Source: Escherichia sp. E4742
GTDB taxonomy: Bacteria > Pseudomonadota > Gammaproteobacteria > Enterobacterales > Enterobacteriaceae
Reading direction: 5' to 3'
Assembly: GCF_005843885.1 (NCBI RefSeq)
Contig: NZ_CP040443.1
Coordinates: 1,922,001 to 1,986,000 of the forward strand
DNA length: 64,000 bases
The position numbers and the translations under genes are program-made. This document shows positions 58,697 through 64,000 of this stretch, piece after piece (the stretch's first letter is position 1; each line of letters opens with the position of its first letter). The notes below the pieces were generated by a model that worked only from the letters and a program-made list of their open reading frames with translations, was not told the origin of the DNA and did no database searches.

Positions 58697-59400
58697 ACGC
58701 GTTCAATCCAACGCTCCAGAAGCTCCGGCAACATCAGCGCAATTTCATCAAGTAACTGCGTTCCCTGACCTTGTTGATAGTGATTAGCATCGCGACTGGT
58801 GAACAGCACTACGCCTAAATCAGCATCGCTTCCCAGCATCGACATCGCCACCGATCCCACCGCTTTCGCTTCCGGTAGCACCACCAGCAACTCCGGCCCG
58901 TTAAGCGGCCCCAAATAATGCTGCTCCTGGCCCAGACGCTGAATACGCAACGGTTCGAAAGACTGACGACTTAATGCCAGATGAGTGTGGTTCGACGGCG
59001 CACCTAAGCGCCAGCGATCCGGAAACAGACGCACACTCGCGCCCGCCAAACCGAGATCGCGCGCCCAGCGGTGAAAGCGCATCAGCATATCGTCGAGACT
59101 GCCGGCGGCGGTGAGACTGCGCTGCAGGTAGAGTAAGCGATAAAACAGGCCTTCGTTGGCGATAGACTGTTCCATCAACAGCGACATGTTCTCTTCCAGA
59201 ACATGAATATGGTTACGCGCGCGAGCCATATGCCATTCGACCAACGAAACGGTACCGCGTACCGGATGTGGCACACGTATCGCTTCTACTGCGCGCGCAT
59301 TGCGGATAAAAAACTCAGGATTTTTAATCAGATAATCGACAACCGCCCGGTCATCAAGCTCCGTGAGTGTTTCCTGTAGTTCTTCCCCTGGTTGCTTCAT
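58693..59400 (-). CDS. yigA: DUF484 family protein YigA
   Basis: The 235-residue protein belongs to DUF484, a GAF-like family commonly placed between dapF and xerC. Its function is not established. The N-terminal [19 protein letters not shown] and [19 protein letters not shown] are the family marks, and a coiled-coil-like stretch follows before the GAF-like half. Overlaps of 4 bp with dapF and xerC show a tightly packed operon. Confidence 0.92.
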
Positions 59401-60221
59401 AGATGAATAAATCCGTCGTAAACATGTACTGCCGGACCCGTCATATATAACGGATGACCCGGACCTTTCCAGGCGATATCAAGACGACCACCAGGGAGTT
59501 CCACACGTACTTCTTCGGCCAGCAAACCTTGCTGAATCCCTACCGCAACCGCCGCACACGCGCCGCTGCCGCAGGCCTGGGTTTCTCCTGCCCCACGCTC
59601 ATAAACGCGTAAACGAATATGCTCGCGCTTAACCACTTGCATAAAACCGATATTGGCGCGCTCCGGAAAACGTTCGTGGCTTTCCAGAACAGGGCCAAGC
59701 GTTTCTACCGCCGCGGTATCGACATCATCGACCTGAATCACGCAGTGCGGATTTCCCATCGACACCACGCCACATAAGATTGTCTGCTCGGCGGCGCGCA
59801 TAATATAGGTCTTTTCCGCTTTGTTAGCGCGAAACGGCACAGCGGAAGGTTCGAAGTTGGGCTCGCCCATATTTACGCGGACCAGATCATCATCGGTGAC
59901 GGTCAGAACCATCCGCCCGTTGGCGGTGCTGACGCGGATATCGCGCTTATTGGTCAGCCCTTTCAGGCGTACAAAGCGGGCAAAGCAGCGTGCGCCGTTG
60001 CCGCACTGCGCCACTTCACTGCCATCAGCATTAAAAATGCGATAGTGAAAATCCAGTTCAGGATCGTACGGCGGCTCGACCACCAGTAGCTGATCAAAAC
60101 CCACACCCAGGTGCCGATCCGCCAGGCGACGAATCAGTTCCGGCGAAAAAAAGACATTCTGCGTTACCGCGTCGACGACCATAAAATCGTTGCCAAGGCC
60201 ATGCATTTTCGAGAACTGCAT
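59397..60221 (-). CDS. dapF: Diaminopimelate epimerase DapF
   Basis: DapF interconverts LL- and meso-diaminopimelate for lysine and peptidoglycan synthesis, by a two-cysteine, cofactor-free mechanism. The 274 residues match E. coli from ATG 60221, which has better RBS spacing (GGAG with 7 nt) than the ATG one codon before. Catalytic Cys73 lies in [10 protein letters not shown] and the second cysteine in [11 protein letters not shown]. It follows lptM by 36 bp. Confidence 0.96.
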
Positions 60222-60257
60222 CATTTACTCCAATCACGCGGGTACAGAAACTGACTT

Positions 60258-60461
60258 TTAGTAATTCACCTGGGATGGACCATCGCCAGTGGCGCGGTCG
60301 TTTTTATCCGGCACCGTGGATTGCGTTTGCGTCTCTACCGGTTTGGTCGGTGGCGGCGCGTTTTTATCTGCAGGCGGGAAATAGAGCGGACCTTTCAGAC
60401 CGCAGCCCGTCAGGCTGAAGAGAGTAAGTAATACAGTGAGTGCCTTAAACACGTTTTTCAT
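60258..60461 (-). CDS. lptM: LPS assembly-associated lipoprotein LptM (YifL)
   Basis: This 67-residue lipoprotein has a short signal peptide and lipobox SLTGC with the acylated Cys20. The mature part GLKGPLYFPP and a Pro/Thr-rich tail match YifL, recently named LptM, which stabilises the LptDE translocon at the outer membrane. It is the first gene upstream of dapF. Confidence 0.94.
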   Translation of the reverse strand: MKNVFKALTVLLTLFSLTGCGLKGPLYFPPADKNAPPPTKPVETQTQSTVPDKNDRATGDGPSQVNY

Positions 60462-60649
60462 TATGGATTGCCTGTAAAGTTCATCGCTTTCTGCTTTCTA
60501 TCATCGCAGGAGAAGGCGTAAAAGCAAGCGTTTAGCGACTCTTTATGAAGTCTGAAAAGTGAGGAATTGCTGCGAGTATAACGCTTACACGTGGGGATTT
60601 ATGTTTTGCTGGTGGTTTCGTGATCGGCACCTCGCGCCAGGATGGCTTT

Positions 60650-62677
60650 ATGCACTATCGCAATGTGGTTTGTTTGTGGGCTTGTTCGTTGTTCTTATCG
60701 TCGGCATGGGGATGTCGGCTTGATGCGCCTGAACATAATATTTACCAGAAACAGGGAAAAGGCGTGGTGTACCTGCGCCCTTATAAAGAAACAAATCTTT
60801 CTCTACCTGACGTGAATTACAAAAGTTTGCGTCGTTTACCCAATTTATTAATAGACCCGACAACACTAGACGAATGGGATAAAGAACCGCCTCTGACCGA
60901 TCTGACAACCGACTACCTCTATAAGGGCGCACAGGCCTGGTATCCTCATTATTCCTGGCATAGCGATGGTCGCTATATACTCTACGCGGGTGAAGTAGTG
61001 CAAAACCCGCCAGACAAACCTCCCGTCGATGTCGCCTCGTTCAAGGCATGGGGTGATTTTGCCGCAGATAAACACAGTCTCTATTTCGAAGGCAAGCGCA
61101 CCGATGACAATGACGGAGAAAATAGTTTAGATATCAAAACGCTGCATCAGGTGGAATTCCGTCCCCCCTGGAAACCTGACTTACTGGGGCTGATATTACG
61201 TGACACTAACTTCTTGTATATCAATGGGCATCGCCTCGCAGATCCCGATAGTTTCCGTGTGCTGGCACAAAAGTCATGGGATCAGCGAGGAAAGTTTTCT
61301 ACCGCGTTTAATCCCTGTGTGGCTACCCCATTTGGCCCCTGGGATACCCTTGCCCGAACATGGACCAAAATCCTGATCAACGGCGAACAACTGGATGCCG
61401 ACCCGAACACCTTTTCCGTCGTACGCTGGATGCCCGGCTCACTCTTGACCTGGCGTGATAAAAACGGGCTGCAGCGTAAAGTGCTGAATCAGGGAAATCT
61501 GGACAAAGATAGGGCAAATAGCTGCGCAGCGTTCAATTTACAGGAACACTACGTTTCATGGCGTAAAGGGCCAGAATGCCAGCAAGAAGTCCTACCCGGC
61601 CTCGATCCAGAACAATTTCACCCTCTTAGTAATACCGTTGCTCAGTATCAGGACAAGCTGTACACCATTAATAAGACAGAATTTGGCGAAAATAGGCTGG
61701 ATATCGTCACGCTGGATAATCCTGGTTTGGTGATAGATAAACGCTTTAACGCGGGAAGAACTCACGGCTATTTATTGACCAAATTACCAGCTGATGGTGA
61801 AGAAGAAGATGGTCTCCAGGTATTCGAGTCTTCCGGGCCGCTTATCCTGATGGATTATCGTGTTCCCGATGAGCACGAGGCTCACCTTGGCGATAGCCCC
61901 CATTATAAGAAATGGTATGCGCACGACGATCGTTATGTTTACGCATTCGATGGCTCGCAGCTGTGGCGCTACCCAACACCCAACACCAAAGCCGTGCGGG
62001 TAACATGGAAAACCGAACATTCAGGTTATGGCTACTGGGCAGACTACCGTAGTGGAAAGTTGGACGGCAGACTTCTTGAGGATGGTGCGTTTATTCCAAC
62101 GGGAATCCCCTATAACTCATCCGTTAACATTGCTCAATATTCTAATGGCGAAAGCTCTTTTCTCGTAGGCGAAACCGATGTTAGCTGGCGTAAGCTTCGC
62201 TCTACAGACCAGCAATGGAGTCAATGGGAGAAACTCCCCGATATTGACCCAAAAGCATTTCATCCCATCACCGATCGTGTCGCACAGTACAAAAATCATC
62301 TGTACATTGCGAAATTGTCTCCTTTCGGTGAGGACACACTGGAAATCATAACGCTCGACTCTTCTGCACCTTTCCTGAAACAACGAATTAACGCCGGGAA
62401 AAACCATGGCTACTTTATGCGATCTTCCCGATTACGCGACGATATTCAAATCTTTGCCATTGATGGACCATTGAAGACCACCGAACGCTTCGCTTATGAC
62501 AATCACTATGTTTATACCTGGATCGGCAGCCAACTTTATCGAACCGTATCGCCCTGCCCGGCAAAGACACGTAATCTGGATCAGAACATGTTTTCATCCA
62601 ATGATGACATCATCATCTTGAAGACGGAGGAAGAGTGCCGCAAAACACCAGACATTGAGCAAACTTTGAAGCCCTGA
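60650..62677 (+). CDS. Exported DKNYY-like repeat protein, unknown function
   Basis: From ATG 60650 (RBS AGGA) the product is 675 residues; an upstream GTG at 60620 is not supported. The N-terminal segment YRNVVCLWACSLFLSSAWGC looks like a signal peptide, with a Cys that only poorly fits a lipobox. The stretch FAADKHSLYFEGKR and ILRDTNFLYINGHRLADPDSF resembles the DKNYY family of surface-type repeats. Two long segments near residues 318-440 and 532-650 are similar to one another (PEQFHPLSNTVAQYQDKLY and PKAFHPITDRVAQYKNHLY), an internal duplication. I do not recall this gene between lptM and cyaY in K-12. Function unknown. Confidence 0.8.
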   Translation: MHYRNVVCLWACSLFLSSAWGCRLDAPEHNIYQKQGKGVVYLRPYKETNLSLPDVNYKSLRRLPNLLIDPTTLDEWDKEPPLTDLTTDYLYKGAQAWYPHYSWHSDGRYILYAGEVVQNPPDKPPVDVASFKAWGDFAADKHSLYFEGKRTDDNDGENSLDIKTLHQVEFRPPWKPDLLGLILRDTNFLYINGHRLADPDSFRVLAQKSWDQRGKFSTAFNPCVATPFGPWDTLARTWTKILINGEQLDADPNTFSVVRWMPGSLLTWRDKNGLQRKVLNQGNLDKDRANSCAAFNLQEHYVSWRKGPECQQEVLPGLDPEQFHPLSNTVAQYQDKLYTINKTEFGENRLDIVTLDNPGLVIDKRFNAGRTHGYLLTKLPADGEEEDGLQVFESSGPLILMDYRVPDEHEAHLGDSPHYKKWYAHDDRYVYAFDGSQLWRYPTPNTKAVRVTWKTEHSGYGYWADYRSGKLDGRLLEDGAFIPTGIPYNSSVNIAQYSNGESSFLVGETDVSWRKLRSTDQQWSQWEKLPDIDPKAFHPITDRVAQYKNHLYIAKLSPFGEDTLEIITLDSSAPFLKQRINAGKNHGYFMRSSRLRDDIQIFAIDGPLKTTERFAYDNHYVYTWIGSQLYRTVSPCPAKTRNLDQNMFSSNDDIIILKTEEECRKTPDIEQTLKP

Positions 62678-62724
62678 CCCCATGCCGCTATACTGCCGCC
62701 ATCACTTAAAAACAGGATACAACA

Positions 62725-63045
62725 ATGAACGACAGTGAATTTCATCGCCTGGCTGACCAACTGTGGCTAACCATTGAAGAGCATCTGGACGACTGGGATG
62801 GCGACAGCGATATCGACTGCGAAATCAACGGTGGCGTGCTGACCATTACCTTTGAAAACGGCAGCAAAATCATTATTAACCGTCAGGAACCGCTGCACCA
62901 GGTATGGCTGGCAACCAAGCAGGGCGGCTACCATTTTGATCTGAAAGGCGATGAGTGGATTTGCGACCGTAGCGGCGAAACCTTCTGGGATTTGCTGGAG
63001 CAGGCGGCGACGCAGCAGGCGGGGGAAGCAGTCAGTTTCCGTTAA
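62725..63045 (+). CDS. cyaY: Iron-sulfur cluster assembly protein CyaY (frataxin)
   Basis: CyaY is bacterial frataxin; it binds iron and IscS and slows cluster assembly. The 106 residues equal E. coli. The acidic first helix (HLDDWDGDSDIDCE) and the beta-sheet core GGVLTITFENGSKIIINRQEP and HFDLKGDEWICDRSGE match the family. It is convergent with cyaA. Confidence 0.96.
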   Translation: MNDSEFHRLADQLWLTIEEHLDDWDGDSDIDCEINGGVLTITFENGSKIIINRQEPLHQVWLATKQGGYHFDLKGDEWICDRSGETFWDLLEQAATQQAGEAVSFR

Positions 63046-63052
63046 AATTGCA

Positions 63053-63078
63053 TGCCGGATAAGCCTCGCTTTCCGGCA
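63053..63078. terminator. REP-like hairpin between cyaY and cyaA
   Basis: TGCCGGA and TCCGGCA are perfect 7-bp complements around a 12-nt loop, between convergent cyaY and cyaA. It is a short REP-type palindrome that may shield both 3' ends. Confidence 0.6.
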
Positions 63079-63084
63079 CACGCA

Positions 63085-64000
63085 TCACGAGAAATACTGC
63101 TGTAACTGCGGCGTATCGTTGTCCTGATTGGCAGGCGGCATGTTGCCGATAGATTTGGTGCGGAACGGAATGACCTGTTCGCGACCATCGACCTTCACAA
63201 TCTGATAGAACTGCGGCAGGTTGAAGTTGATGAAGCTTGAGCCGTAGGTAAAACGGTCGTGCGATGACGAGTAAAAGCGACTGACGTCACGCACCAGCTC
63301 CTCTTTGCTACCTTCGCAGTGGTGATACACCTCAACCCGGTTGCTTTCGTCGAGAATGTAGATATTAAAGCCATTCTCGTCTTGCGTTTCTTCGAAGAAG
63401 AATTGGATGATCCCTTCGCTGGCAAAGCCGTCCACCACCGCCGGTAATTTGACGTGATTGGTTTCAACCTGCACTGACAAGCCGTGCAGTTTGTTATGCG
63501 AAATAGCGCCATAAAACTCGATGGCATTTTCCAGTTTCTGTACCGATACATTCAGGCGTTCGAAGAACAAGCCCCAGGTTTGACCAGAAACGCGCAGCGC
63601 CTTGAAACGTCCGGTTTCCTGGCGGGTGCTGGAAAGACGCAGTTCAATACACTCAGAAACCAGTTGCTGCACGCGAGTACGGATTAAGCCGCGCAGATGC
63701 TGGCTATAACAGAAGACTTCCACGCTATCTGGCGGTGCGGCGTCCTGATGCATTTTGCCGAGAATGGTTTTCAGGGCTTCAATCATCGACTGCTCACCGT
63801 TGAAGTGCAGCGTACGCACTTCGTTCCACGAGTTGCGGTACAGCAGGTCAACGCTACCTACCAGGCAATTTTGATTCTCGCCAAAGCTGAAGACGTCCAG
63901 CTTACGGAAATCAAAATGCACCACCTGATTGCGGAACGCTGCTGTCGGGTCATACTCCAGGTTAACGATAATCGCCAGATGGCGGATCTCACAAGGGCTA
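63085..64000 (-). CDS. cyaA: Adenylate cyclase CyaA (C-terminal part, cut by the window edge)
   Basis: About 304 C-terminal residues of class I adenylate cyclase are present; the reading frame continues without stop to base 64000, so the ATG at 63924 is internal. The sequence CEIRHLAIIVNLEYDPT at the edge and the end DTPQLQQYFS match E. coli CyaA (848 residues). This part is the C-terminal regulatory region that responds to enzyme IIA-Glc of the PTS; the catalytic domain lies outside the window. Confidence 0.96.
   Translation of the reverse strand, partial: SPCEIRHLAIIVNLEYDPTAAFRNQVVHFDFRKLDVFSFGENQNCLVGSVDLLYRNSWNEVRTLHFNGEQSMIEALKTILGKMHQDAAPPDSVEVFCYSQHLRGLIRTRVQQLVSECIELRLSSTRQETGRFKALRVSGQTWGLFFERLNVSVQKLENAIEFYGAISHNKLHGLSVQVETNHVKLPAVVDGFASEGIIQFFFEETQDENGFNIYILDESNRVEVYHHCEGSKEELVRDVSRFYSSSHDRFTYGSSFINFNLPQFYQIVKVDGREQVIPFRTKSIGNMPPANQDNDTPQLQQYFS

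Noticed and set aside
63085..63924. Frame starting at ATG 63924 as a complete gene of 279 residues
   Set aside because: The CyaA frame continues upstream to the window edge with matching residues; the ATG is internal.

Overview
This 64 kb window is chromosomal DNA of Escherichia, E. coli or a very close relative. Gene order and near-identical protein lengths follow the E. coli K-12 segment that runs from cyaA to mobA, here in the opposite orientation. From the left: mobA-mobB; a complete rRNA operon on the minus strand (5S, 23S, tRNA-Ala, tRNA-Ile, 16S); hemG-trkH-yigZ-pepQ; the divergent fadBA operon; fre-ubiD; rfaH; tatD-tatC-tatB-tatA; ubiB-ubiJ-ubiE; rmuC; udp; dlhH; metE and metR; yigM-yigL-pldB; rhtB and rhtC; recQ-pldA; yigI; rarD; corA; yigE; uvrD; yigB-xerC-yigA-dapF; lptM; cyaY; and the 3' part of cyaA, which runs off the right edge. 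BIME/REP palindromes, an RSA-type repeat, FadR, LexA, CRP/CytR and MetJ sites fit this identification.

Four stretches are not part of the K-12 arrangement as I remember it. (1) Between rmuC and udp (24.7-27.2 kb) lie an IclR-type regulator, a 2-keto-3-deoxy sugar acid kinase and a KDPG/KDPGal aldolase, with a strong palindrome in front; no dehydratase or transporter is encoded beside them. (2) Between dlhH and metE (29.6-37.8 kb) lies an eight-gene cluster: a biuret hydrolase-like cysteine amidohydrolase, a DUF2877 protein, FdrA, a DUF1116/YlbE protein, a carbamate kinase, a stand-alone allophanate hydrolase C-terminal domain, an NCS1 permease and an AllS-like LysR regulator. It looks like a second version of the allF-allG-allH-allK (oxamate carbamoyltransferase plus carbamate kinase) module, rebuilt around a different imported ureide. 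This is the most interesting system in the window. (3) Between rarD and corA (49.9-52.6 kb) lie AT-rich genes, including an overlapping DUF3289-DUF943 pair. A 132-bp copy of the 3' end of corA sits on its far side, so the cassette is flanked by direct repeats. (4) Between lptM and cyaY a large exported DKNYY-like protein with an internal duplication is encoded.

The core genes group by job: molybdenum cofactor (mobAB), ribosomes (rrn), haem and potassium (hemG, trkH), fatty acid beta-oxidation (fadBA), ubiquinone (ubiD, ubiB, ubiJ, ubiE), twin-arginine export (tatABC), nucleoside and methionine metabolism (udp, metE, metR), envelope phospholipid turnover (pldA, pldB), DNA repair and chromosome segregation (recQ, uvrD, xerC), magnesium uptake (corA) and cAMP synthesis (cyaA). 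All calls come from reading the sequence and from memory of the families; no database search was run.
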